Assembly (NCBI GenBank): GCA_910574455.1
Contig: CAJSYZ010000010.1
Span: 62,001-126,000 of the forward strand
DNA from: Trichaptum fuscoviolaceum
Lineage: Eukaryota; Basidiomycota; Agaricomycetes; Hymenochaetales; Trichaptaceae
DNA: 64,000 bases
Reading direction: 5' to 3'
The notes under the pieces were generated by a model. It was not told the DNA's origin. It made no database searches and was given only the letters and a program-made list of their open reading frames with translations. The translations under genes and the position numbers were made by a program. This document shows, piece after piece, positions 48,431 to 60,200 of this stretch. Each line of letters opens with the position of its first letter. Position 1 is the first letter of the stretch.

Positions 48431-49296
48431 ACCGTGGGAGTAACACGGTCTTGTGATTGTCAAACAAGCACGCGTCAGTCATGTGCTTTGTATGAGGGCA
48501 GGCTTCAAATATTCCATTTATGGTATGCCGAGACCCGCCGAAGCCTGCCCGAAATATAGTGATTTTATGTAACATTTAAAGCCTCCCAAAGACAATTCAC
48601 GAAGTTCTTCTTCTCTCTCGTTCTCCTATGTTGTGGTATAAATGTATGTTTCTTCCTTTCTTAAATATAACAGACTCTGATTATTTGTGCAAGCTCAACA
48701 TCAGGGAATCTTCTTTTTCACTTAAGGTTACTTAAACGGTCTGAAATTTACTGAAGCCCTGGGAAGTGAAATTCTACTGATTTACTGATTTCAGGCATGT
48801 GGTTTCATTATTCAGGAAGGGGCCTGCTGAAATCAGTGCCGTCGACTTAAATCAGCTCTTCAGGCATTCAGTCTTCAGCATTCAAGCATATCAGAAGTTT
48901 TTTTCTGGCATTCGAATTGCAGTGCTCAAGTGTATAAGTGTGTAAGGGGTTCAAGTAGTTCATTCCATAAGTAATTCATCATTTAATCATATAAGCAGAC
49001 TTTTTTGTCTGTCGGTTTGCAGTACTCAAGCGTGTAAGTGCGTAAGAGGTTCCAGAATTACTTCATTTCCACAAGTAATTTAAGACAATAAGTAGAAATC
49101 AGTGCATCAGTGTCCCTCAGTAGCTACACCACGGCATCCTGAACCAGATTATATTTTGCCACTTCTACCTCGCTGGCAGGCTGTTCCTCGGCATATTCAG
49201 AGAACGAATGCCACTGCAAGTTGGTGGTAGTAAGAGCTTGAATACAGTGGCGGGGTGATGGGTCAAAGCCGAAGCTCACCAGAGATCGACCTGCTC
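48431..49296. other. AT-rich spacer at the probable left edge of the Plavaka unit
   Basis: Contains a local direct duplication: a unit with CAGTACTCAAGCGTGTAAG and a following TAATT(T/C)A block occurs near 48925-48995 and again near 49020-49095. Repeated TTTACTGA/TCAGGCATTCAG units lie at 48730-48900. These could be subterminal repeats of the transposon, but its other end is outside the window, so the terminus cannot be fixed. Confidence 0.5.
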
Positions 49297-52200
49297 TTAA
49301 AAGTCTGCGCCGTCCGTAGCCGAATCCCATAATGAACCCTCGTCCTCACGATCACCTTCCCCGTCCTCTCTGCCTGCATCATTCTCCTCGCCCTCAAAAC
49401 CTCCACTGCGTCCATAACCCATGCTGAAATTCTCGTCCGCATCCTTGTTCTCATCCTGATCCTGATCCTTGTCCTCCTCCTGATCCTTGTCCTCGTCCTC
49501 GTCTCCCTCGCCAAGCACACTCTCGTCCTCCATATCGTCTTCCCTATCCTTGAAATCCTCGACTTCTTCGCCGTCATTATCCTTATCCTCCTTGCACTTA
49601 CTACTTCTAGTAGCGCCCTCGCCATATGTATACTCGCCGCTCGCATCCGCGTCTCCAACGTCAAGATACAGGGAGAAATCCCTGCCAGTGACACCCGATC
49701 CAACAAGTTCGGTGTTCTTTCCCGCACTAAAATCTTCAATGGAATTGTAAGCTGCTAGGCGGGATCGGACCTTCTCCCAGTTTGATTCAGTAAAAAACGA
49801 GGAATTCGACAATAAGTTAACATAGTCGTCCGTATGAGGCTGCCACAGAGCACTGGTGAAGTACCACTCAGCGCCACCAAACTCTTCTTTGATCTTTTGC
49901 AACCGGGCCACCTGCTTGTCGATTGCAACCTTGACCTGTTCATGAGAAGTTCAGCGAATAAAGCCACTATAAGAACTGAAGTAGATAGATACCGCGGTTG
50001 CCGCAAGAGCGAGGGCACCGATAGGCTTTCCTATTGTGTTTTTGTCCAGTACTTTATGCCGACCCAGGGCCAAGACTAGGTGTACGGACAACACTGAGAT
50101 TACGAGATCAGAGCAGAACAACCCTTGCTTCTGTACTTTCAGAGTCAATGCAGGGACACGAAGGGTGACATGGGGCAAATTTTCACATACCTTATCCATA
50201 CTATGCCAGCGTTCCCAGAGGAATGGTTCAGCTTTCTTCTTGTCGACCATCGTCTGCAACATCTTCACAATTTCTTCGGTCTCCACTGACTTAGAACGCT
50301 CGTTGCCGACGAAACTCGAAATTGATTGTTCGGCTTTCTTGAACAATTTCTTGCGCCAACTATCAGAGCATCTCTGGGCTGCCTACAGGGCAGATCATAC
50401 TTGATTCAAAATGGCCGATGTAAGACAATAAGGGATGACTCAACTAAAGAACAGATGTCGGCCAATTGCGTGTCGTAACTAAGTTCGACAGAATCAAACA
50501 CCTTCCCCCACAAGGTTCCGATGGACTTATTGTCCGGGTTTTGCCATGGAGTTGTGGACTTTCCAACTGCGCGATACAGTGAAGGCAGAAGAATGTGAGT
50601 CCAGCCTGCCTGAGTTCCGGGAGGGAGACACTGATTCATTGCCCTTTTTTTGCCGGGAACGCGGGATCCCTCCCTTCCGATACTATTTCTATCCTTGTCT
50701 TCAAGCCCTACAGATGTCTGCATTTCTGCAAGTTAGTGGATGTATATCATAGACATGATTTGATTAACGCACAGAGCTAGTAGTCCGAGAGACTTTGCGA
50801 TGACCATCATGAGCCTTGGTTGCGAGCACTTCGGGTTCAGGACTGATGGATACTGTCGTCATCGCAGGTGATTGTGCTCGTGGTGTTAGCGACACCTCAC
50901 AACCACTTGCCTGTTAAAGGAGCCATGAATTAGTACACGAATCAATTGCAGCAATTAGCTCACACTTGCAATATGTTGCGCATGAGCCGCCAGAGACCTC
51001 TTCAAATTGCGAATAGAAGTAGAAGATTTTATCTGTAGCAATTAGAGGAATTGTTACCAAGAAAAGCTCGAAGAGAATTGAATACCAGTATATCAGCCTG
51101 AGAATGACTGTCTTGCAGTTTACTCTTGTTACTAGTAGTGAGGTTCAAATCCTTGTTGCTTAATCAGAAATGATATGAAATGGAGATTAGAAGGATTAAC
51201 ACTAACTGTCGAGGCAGCCTGTGATGACGGCTTCTTCATATACACGTTCATGCTAGTCTGTTTTAGATAGTAAGGAAGTGATTTGAATATTGGGTGGAAA
51301 TGCAAGAATTACCACGGCATGCGAGTTAGAGTCCGGCGGTGACTTCCTCTTCTTATTATTCGCGATCATGCTGTCCTACAATAAGCAAAGCTTAGTAGAC
51401 GACCAGATCCTTGCCAAAGAAAGGGGTGCAGAAAGTTATCCTATTGAGTGTCGATGCCTACACATACCTGCATCTGCAGATACAACGCCGGCGATTGCTC
51501 TCTATGTCCATCGACAGTAATACCCTCCTGACGAGATGACAGGTGAGTAGTGAGGGGATAAAAGCAGAATAAACTTACCGTTACATCAAGCTGGGAGTTG
51601 GCGATTCTCTGCATTTTCGCGCCCTATTCAGAGTACGGTTTGGTAAGTAATGAAGTAAAGATATGTCGACGCCGAAGGCCACAAGAAAGTCCGGCACCAG
51701 ATCCATGCTTTGATGTGAAACACTCACCTGAACGGCCGATTGTCTCCTGATATTCTTCTTCTCCAGAGCACAAAGAAGGAAGGATAAGTAGCGCGAACGA
51801 AGCAAGACATTATGATGCCACTTACCAACGTTGTAGGAGCCTGCAACTCGGAGAGAGTGTCGCGGGATAGCTTCCTTTTCTTCGATTTATTGCTGGCTCC
51901 ATCCTGATACGATACAGAAACATTGTTAATTAGCCATCGTTGTGCATGCGACTCCACCGATGCATAGTCCCTTGAACTTTAAGCGGCACTCACATTGGCT
52001 TGGGGCGGTATTGTAAGTCTCCTCGCGTCCTAATTAAACGCACAATCAAAATATTAAGATTTCATCTGCCAGTCTAATAAATGCTTTAACCAACTCACAT
52101 TATCAGTGTCGGAGTCAACAAGATGTGCCGTCTGTCGCTCGCTCGCAAAGCTATTCTTTACACCTTGAAAACTCGTGAGGGTTACTGTCTCTCCTTCATC

Positions 52201-53629
52201 CTCCCAAGGACTAAAGTTTGCATCCTTCTGCACCGAGGCGGGGAGCCTAAATTTTCCTTGCGTCAGCCAGGCTCACAACTTGAAACAAAGATAAGGATGT
52301 GAGCATTATAAGAAGCTGCAACGTTCGGGTTCATGATGATCTTGAAGAAGTGTGGCACGGCGGTGACCCGGGCCGCCACGGTCGCTGCCACTGGCAGTGT
52401 CACTGGCGCACGCGTGGCACGCTCAAACTGCCAGTGGCGGGCGCATTCAAGCTATCAGTACTAGTACTAGTAGTAGTAGTAAGTCGTACTACGATGATAA
52501 GCTTCAAGTAGCTGACTTTAAATCAAGCTTCACACTCACTAGCAACTTGAATTTGTTTGAATTTGAAACTGATCTTTCGTACTATGATGCCAACGGTTGA
52601 GTAGTACGACTTCAAACTCACAAGTCAATATCTTCTACTATCTTCCCTGCGATCTCAGGATTTCTGCCCTCTCCGCCGAAGAAAGTGGATCCATCTGTGT
52701 TGCGAAGTGCCCTGACAGGTCGCTTTGTCTTATCGTTCCGTTTCGACGTATTGGGCGAGTCTATCATGTCTGTATCCTCACCAGAAAGACTGCTGTCCTG
52801 TCCTGCAAGCGTACTATGACAGCCAGTGCCTCCTATGATACGACTTGAAGCCTTTGCGCCCTGCACGCGAGTACGGAAAGGAAGTGCACCTATGGTGTCC
52901 TTTTTCCTCGCCTTTTTTGCGCGCTCTCTATCTGGTCCATTGGAATTGGCTGCATCATAACGTAAGTCAATATGTTCATCTTTCAAAATCTAAAGTCGTA
53001 AAGGTAATGCAACTTACGAACATTCAACTTTGCGTTGCCTTCAGCTTCACAAAAGCTGTCTTTTTCCTCCGAGTCGTTCGTTGATCCTGCAATGCCAATA
53101 TCTCGTAACTCGACTGTCGCTGTCTTGAAGATAAGGACTCACTAGCTTCAGGAGTATCTTTCGGTTTTTTTAGCCCTCGTTTGTCAGTGCCAGCCAGCTT
53201 AGGTGCAGTTGAGCCCATCTGGGTGCGAATGTCAAGAGCCTTCGACAAATTCTTCTCAAGCTCCATCGTCTCCAGTATCGCTGTTTCCTGTTGCTCTGCT
53301 GCAGCTCTCTTTTTGCGTACCTTCTCAGATGCCTCTTGTTCTTTTGCTGCCCGTTTCTGTTCCGCATCAAGTTTTCTCTTCTCTCTCGCATCCGCGGCTT
53401 GTTGAGCCGCAGCTTCGCGCAGAGCTGCCCGTTCTTCCTTCTGTTTTTCCTTCTCCTCCTTTTCCCTCAATGCCTCACCACGCTTTGAGGCCTGCTCTTC
53501 TCTCCTTCTCTCCTTCTCTTCTTTCTCCCTCAATACCTCCTCTTTCGTTCGACGTGTTCTGAGTTTATTGACTATGGCTCCCGGGTGCTGATCGCTATTC
53601 TTAGCCCGCGTTTGTCTTCGAGTTGACAT
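49297..53629 (-). CDS. 18-exon gene for a 976-residue charged protein, linked to Plavaka transposase
   Basis: Exons run 53629-53143, 53086-53018, 52949-52622, 52246-52099, 52029-51994, 51903-51826, 51760-51728, 51623-51579, 51527-51468, 51375-51313, 51257-51207, 51151-51086, 51032-50964, 50910-50773, 50717-50427, 50382-50191, 50130-49993 and 49935-49297. All but intron 3 (375 bases) are about 43-105 bases, and the phases close exactly. Layout: a basic N terminus (MSTRRQTRAK), a Lys/Glu/Arg-rich single-helix or coiled-coil region to about residue 150, a basic Ser-rich middle made of small exons with NLS-like KSKKRK, and a folded-looking part (GTQAGWTHILLPSLYRAVG, PFLWERWHSMDK, KQGLFCSDLVISVLSVHLVL, GKPIGALALAATA). 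The end is a strongly acidic Glu/Asp tail of about 80 residues. I recall similar unnamed agaricomycete proteins with the FLW.RW / GALAL core, but not a function. The upstream TTG (53647) is not used as start. Confidence 0.75.
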
Positions 53630-54264
53630 TCTTGTGCAGTGTTTCAAGTCGAGGCACGCTGACAGGTGCTATGAGTTTCGATGGTGAATCGAGTTGGCAA
53701 AGGTGCAAGTTGAAGTTGAAGTTGGAGATGAGGGCGCCTATTCAAGGAAAATTTACGCCCACTTGCACTTCAAGTTGCACTGCCAGTGCCTGATCCTGCT
53801 GGCACTGGCAGCCTGCCACTGGCAGTGAGTGAGCCTGAGTGACTCCGAGTCTGAGTCATGCCACTGGCACTGGCAGTGATTGGCAGCCTTCAAGTTAGGC
53901 TGACTCGGAATGAGCCTGACTCAGACTCGGACTTGGACACTCGGATACTCAGGCTAGCTCTATTACTAGTACTATCACAGTGCTACTAGTACTAGTACTA
54001 CTCACTGGCACTTCAAGTTGCAGGCTCACTGGCAGGCTGGCGGCGGTGCCACTGAGTCACTGACAGCCTGAGGCTGTGGCTACTCAGGCTACCGGTACTA
54101 CTACTACTAACTTCAAGTTGTTACGCGGGCGTCACCGCTGAGCGTGCCATTCAACTTTAAATTTCAAGTTAGCATTTGCGCTCGCTCCTACTTCAAGCTC
54201 AACTTGTTGTCAGTACTGCCGGCCGCCTGACGTACAATAGGCTGTGTTCAAGTTACTGGAACTA
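53630..54264. repeat. Divergent promoter region packed with short palindromes
   Basis: Between the two divergent starts lie repeated units: CACTGGCAGTG/TGCCACTGGCA (at least five places, 53780-54050), CTTCAAGTT or its complement (at least seven), GACTCGGA/CTGAGTC types, and ACTAGTACTAGTA runs (53963-54000). The same CACTGGCAGTG and ACTAGTACTAGTA units recur in intron 3 of the minus-strand gene at 52387-52485. They may be binding sites for the transposase or its partner. Confidence 0.65.
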
Positions 54265-57200
54265 ATGCCGGTAACTCGGCGAAGGCCCAAACCCGTTCAT
54301 CTTACAGATATCTTCCCCCCGACTATTCAATGCACCTTCTCCTTCTGCAGCAGGAGGTTCAAGAATCAATCCGCAAGAACAAGACATGAATATTCAGCTC
54401 ACCCGTCATCATTTGCAACAAGACCTGCTGCTTGTCGTTACGACTCGGATTCCTCACCCAAGCGACCCGCACGACCTTCGACACCTCAAGCTCTTCCCGG
54501 CTCTCCTGAACTTCCAACAGACTTGGAGGGCCATCATGAAGATGAAAGCGGCTGCAACTCTTCAAGTTACGACTACGACATTTCTATACTCACACAGGAT
54601 ATCTCGATGCTTAGCATAGGCCGAGACGAGCTGCTTCAAGATTTAGACGGTCCTGATTGCCTGCCCCATGCTGACACTGGAGATGACGAACTTGAAGACC
54701 AAGACCTATCTTCTGCTGATCCGGACTCCGACATTGGAGATTATGAAGAGAACAATGATAACTTAAAGGTGTATCACAGATATTTAAATGGTGCGCGCTA
54801 AGTATGATGTCCCCGGTTTACTGTAGCATTCTGACACCAAATATCGTGCAGCCACTCCATGCGATGAAGAAGGGAACTTGTTAGAAAAGGAAGAACCGCC
54901 CGTTTTACGGAACGAACCTGCGTCAAATGACTGGTTTCCCTATTCGTGCCGAGCAGATTTCGAGCTCGCAGATTTTCTCTATCGCGAAGAGCAAATGTCT
55001 GCTGGCAACATAACAAAGCTTCTCGGAATTATGAAGGCTTATCAACTAATTCAGTCCACGGAGAACGCACAATCTGTTGAATTGGGCGCGACAGATCCCA
55101 ACTTCGATGACTCAGATCTGGATACAGCTGGTACACTGCTTGATGGAGATGCACAAAATTTGTACAAGATCATTGACACTACAAAAGTCGGTGATGTATC
55201 TTGGAAATCCTTCAGTAACTTCTACACTACCGACAAGGGCCAAAAAGCGTCAAATGAGAACATCGAGTCATGGAAGAGGAAAGAATATGATGTATGGTAT
55301 CGGGATCCTTTGGAAGTGATCCGAAATTTGGTGGATAATCCGGCTTTAGAAGGCGAATTTGACTTTGTCCCGTTTCGTGAATTTCAGACAAAGGAGGACA
55401 CCGATAATATCAATGACAAAGAACGAGTTTTCAGAAATTACATGTCCGGGAATTTTGCTTGGGAACAGGCTGTAAGTCATGACTCATTAACTCGCACAGA
55501 TACTTATTATCCTTGACTTAGAACAAGATCTATGCAGAAGATAAAGCAGTCCATGGATCTATGTTCGTCCCGGTCATCTTAGGGAGCGATAAGACAACGG
55601 TTTCTGTTGGAACTGGCAATAATGAATACTATCCTTTGTATCTCTCGATTGGGAATGTATCAAACAAGGCCCGGCGGTCCCAGAAACTGAATACAGTCCT
55701 GCTCATAGCATTTCTGGCAATACCAAAGAGTATGTGTTAATAGTGATCTATTTGATTGAGTTCTGATGCTTTGCAGCTGAGCGGCAATACGAAAAGTCAG
55801 ATGACTTCCGGCGTTTTCGACATCAGATTTTTCATTCGTCTATATCGAGGATCTTAAACTCGCTGAAAACCGCAATGATCATGAACACTCAGAAAACTAT
55901 TCTCCGGTGCCCTGATGGTCACTTGCGTAGGTCAGTTTTCGGACTCGGCTCATATATAGCCGATTATCCGGAACAGGTCAGCCTTTGCGCCATATGCACT
56001 GGATGGTGCTGCAAGTAAGTCCTAGCTTTCCTGAAATCAAGCTCTGTTGCAATAACTTACTTTCGACATTATAGATGTCAGGAATCGCCACGGATTTACT
56101 TATTGTTTTCTTTTATTTTCCGTTTACTTATGATTTACTGATGTTTTTATTTACTTTCGATTCCTGACATCGTACGAGACACTCGCACGGTCTCGTACGG
56201 TCAGCGGTACGCGCTCGGTACGAAGCCCGTACGGCGCGTACACCTTTGCATCTATCTGCACACGGGGATTGTTGTTTCTTTTGATTCTATTCACTAACGG
56301 ACACTTTTCTGTGCGCTTGGGTTCAAACCCGGCGCGCCAGCAATGCTTATTCATCTTTCTATTTGTATTTCAAATTCGGATCGGACCACGGGTCCGTACG
56401 GACGGTGGCTTGGAGGAACTGTATAGTTCCTCCTGCGCTTGCCAAAAGTGCCCGTCCGCCTGAGAAGCACTCCACTTTTGGCCTCTTGTCAAGTGCTTCC
56501 CAGGTGACGTTATATTTGTGCTTCTGATGTGTAGAATAGCTTAATTGACTTGTCAAGTGCTTCCCAGTGCTTCCCAGTGTGGAACCGCTTCGCATAGCCG
56601 CTGATCGTCCGATTTACGTTGTCCGAGGTCCTGAGAACGCATAGAACCACTCTGTGTCGTAACATTAGGCCAAAAGTCTTTTTTCTCACTACCTCGCGCA
56701 GAAAAACTCGTACCGTTCGAACCATTCTGCCGACGCTCGCTTCGCTCGAACGCCCGTACGATGCAGAACGTTACACCGCCTGTTCCTGCGCCCGGAGGCC
56801 CTCCTGGAGCGCCCCCCGTCGCACCCGTGCAGGCACCCGTACCCCCACAACCCCCAACTATGGATGAGGCGACTCAGGCTATGCTGAACCAGTATATGGC
56901 CCCCTGGAGGGAGCAGATCGACCAGTTGCTTCAGCAGAATGCATACTTGAAGGGAGCGCTCGAAACGCGCGTCGCCGAACCGCGCGGTACGAAGGGTCCG
57001 AAGATTCCACCCCCAGGCTTGTTTTACGGCCCCAAGGGCGATGCCGCGGACAAGGACAAGCTTTCGTACGAAGCTTGGTCCGGGCAGGTGCGGAACTACA
57101 TCTCTATGCGCCCGCACGAGTTCCCGGACGAGCGTACGAAGTGCCAGTTCGCTGCGGCTTACCTTCGAGGCCCTGCAGACGAGTGGGTGCGTCCATACAT

Positions 57201-60200
57201 GGACTCGATCCACAAGGGCGAGCCGGTCGCCATTTTCGACAAGTTGGACACTTTCTTGGAGTCTCTGGCTGCTGGATATGGTGAAGCTGATGCTGTTGCT
57301 GCTGCTGAGAACGAAATTATGGCTCTCAGGCAGACTGGAACCGTGGCTGAGTATGCTGCTCGCTACAGGGCTCTCAAGGTCAAGACCAAGTGGGTTGCTG
57401 ACGATAAACCATGGATTGCTTGGTTCCGGTACGGACTTTCGAACCGTTTTCGTACGGACCTGACGCTTAAGAAGATGCCTGAGGACTTTGATGGGTATGT
57501 GAAGGCCTGCTGTGTCTACGATGATGAGCTGCGAGCCATCCGTGCCACAACTCGTACCAACCCCATCCCTCAGCGCACTGGAACTGCTTTCCAGACGCGT
57601 CAGACGTCGAACTCGAACCAGCCTCGTACCGGCTCGAGCCACCGTGACCCGAACGCGATGGAGGTGGACCAGATCAGTAGGGAAGAGGCGCTGCGCAAGG
57701 GGTTATGCTTCCACTGTGGCGAGAAAGGTCATATGTCCGCCAAGTGCCCCAAGCGCCACGCGTCTAATACCTCGAACCGTACGAACGTCAGTACGGCCTC
57801 GACACCCCAGGTACCGGCCCCAGCTCCCACTGCTTCGATCTCTGATGTCTCGGACGAGACCCCCCTCGTACCAAGCGGTACGACCGAACGCCCAATCTCT
57901 GTTTCTGATGCTGCCAAAGTCCTTATGGCGCACCTCTCGAAGGAATCGGATTTCAACTAGGGTCTCAGCGCATCGTCGCGCCGCTCGAGACCCATAACCG
58001 ATTCTCTTGTTTAGAAAATGATGTCCCAGTCCCTTCTATGTCTACTAGTGTACAGTCAATAGACAAGAAGTTGCGCCGGTTCATTCGTTTTCCTGTGAGA
58101 GTCAGCGATGGCAGAAAGATCTTAAGGATGAGAGCCTTCTTAGACAGTGGGGCCTCATCGATATTTATTAACCGTACGGTTGTCGAACGGTTCGGGCTCC
58201 GTACGAGACCTTTGGTCCCTCGTACGCGGTTGTACAACGCAGACAACTCTTTGAACAATGTGGGCTGGCTCACAGATGAAGTGCCGATTAGTTTAACGGT
58301 CGGATCGCACACTGAGAACGTGACTGCAGTGGTGGCGGACATTGGGGACTATCCCCTGATTATTGGGGTCGACTGGCTACGACTCCACAACCCAGAGATC
58401 GACTGGGCGAACGACCAGATGACCTTTACGCGCTGTGCGAAGGCCTGTCAGCCTCGTACGGACCGTACGGAGTTTCAGATGGAAGGTCCCCCGGAGTCAG
58501 ACGCAGTGCGCACGGCTCGTACGGAGACCTCAAACCGCGCACGCCGCGCGAAGCCTCGGCCACCTCCTCGAACTCGAGTGACGGTAGCTGAGCTCGAGGA
58601 CGAACCGTACGACTCGGGTGGTACGGACGAACAGGTTAGCGAAAGAGATAAGGTTCCGCCAGGCTTCCGGTATTCTGAGAAGTATTGGGATGTTTATCAT
58701 GATTCTGAGGAATTCTTTGTCGCGGATGACCCGGATTTCGCACAGCGGATCGCCGCTTCGTACACCTGGTCTCAGGCAATTGCTGAGAAGACTGCAGTGA
58801 AGGAAGGCGAGAAGTCGTTCGAAGAACTCGTACCGCCGCCGTACCGCGATTTCGCCAAAGTCTTCTCGAAGGACCGGGCCGAACGCCTCCCCACCCGTAA
58901 ACCGTACGACCATGCGATCGACCTCGTACCGGGTGCGGTACCTTCTTACAGCAAGATCTACCCCATGGCGCCGAACGAGCGTACGGCGCTGAAGGAATTC
59001 ATCGAGGAGAACTTGAGGAAGGGGTACATTCGACCCTCAAGTCTCCGGCTGCGGCTCCGGTCTTCTTTATCAAGAAGAAGGACGGTTCGCTGCGCATGGT
59101 GGTAGATTATCGCAAGCTCAATGCGATGACTGTGAAGAACAGGTACCCACTGCCTCTCACCACTGAGCTAGTCGATGCCTTGAAGAAAGCGAAGGTGTTT
59201 ACGACCTTGGACCTTCGATCCGGGTACCACAACGTACGGATGAAGGAAGGAGACGAGTGGAAAGCGGCCTTTCGTACGCAGGAAGGCCACTTCGAACCGA
59301 CGGTGATGACCTTCGGACTCACCAATGCTCCGGCGACATTCCAGCACATGATGAACGACATCTTCAAAGATCTGAATGGGGTGATTGTGATCATCTATCT
59401 AGACGATTTGCTGATTTTCTCTGAGAATGAGGAAGATCATGTCGAGCACGTTCGTACCGTACTCGAACGGCTCGAGAAGCACGACCTGTTTGTCAAGCCG
59501 GAGAAGTGTAAGTTCCACCAGTCTTCTGTGGAATACCTAGGCATGGTTATCGGAGCCGGTACGGTTTCGATGGACCTGGCCAAGGTCAATGCGGTTCTGG
59601 AGTGGCCTACACCTGCAAAGGTCAAGGATATTCAAGCCTTCCTAGGTTTTGCGAACTTCTATCGCCGGTTTATCGAGGATTACTCCCGGATCGTACGGCC
59701 TATGACCGAACTACTTCGAAAGGACGTCCGGTTCGAGTGGGGTACGAGACAACAAGCCTCGTTCGACGAGTTGAAGCGTCGATTCACTCAAGCACCGGTA
59801 CTGGCCATGCCTGACCTCGAGAAACCATTTATTCTTGAGTGTGACGCTTCTGACTTTGCAACAGGTGCAGTACTGTCGCAGGTCGGTACGGACGGTACGA
59901 TTCATCCGGTGGCTTTCTACTCGAAATCGCTAAATGATGCGGAGCGAAACTATGAGATCTATGATAAGGAGCTACTGGCTATCGTACGGTCACTCGACGA
60001 GTGGAGACATTATCTCGAAGGGTCTCCACACAAGATCGATGTCGTCTCGGACCACAAGAACCTGCTCTACTTCTCTGAAGCTCGCAATCTCACTCGCAGA
60101 CAAGCTCGCTGGAGTATTTTTCTCAGTCGGTTCGACTTCACAATCCGACATCGCCCTGGCCGGCTTGGGGGCAAGCCAGACGCGATGTCACGTCGTACCG

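Noticed and set aside
53630..53647. Start of the 18-exon gene at 53647
   Set aside because: The codon there is TTG; the first ATG in frame is at 53629.
56300..56345. tRNA-like GGGTTCAAACCCG followed by CCA-like sequence in the gypsy LTR
   Set aside because: No A box or cloverleaf can be built upstream; it lies inside the LTR and is repeated at 62050-62095.
57960..58038. The gag/pol break as a disabling mutation
   Set aside because: The pol frame is already open at the gag stop and one base back, the normal arrangement for Ty3/gypsy elements.
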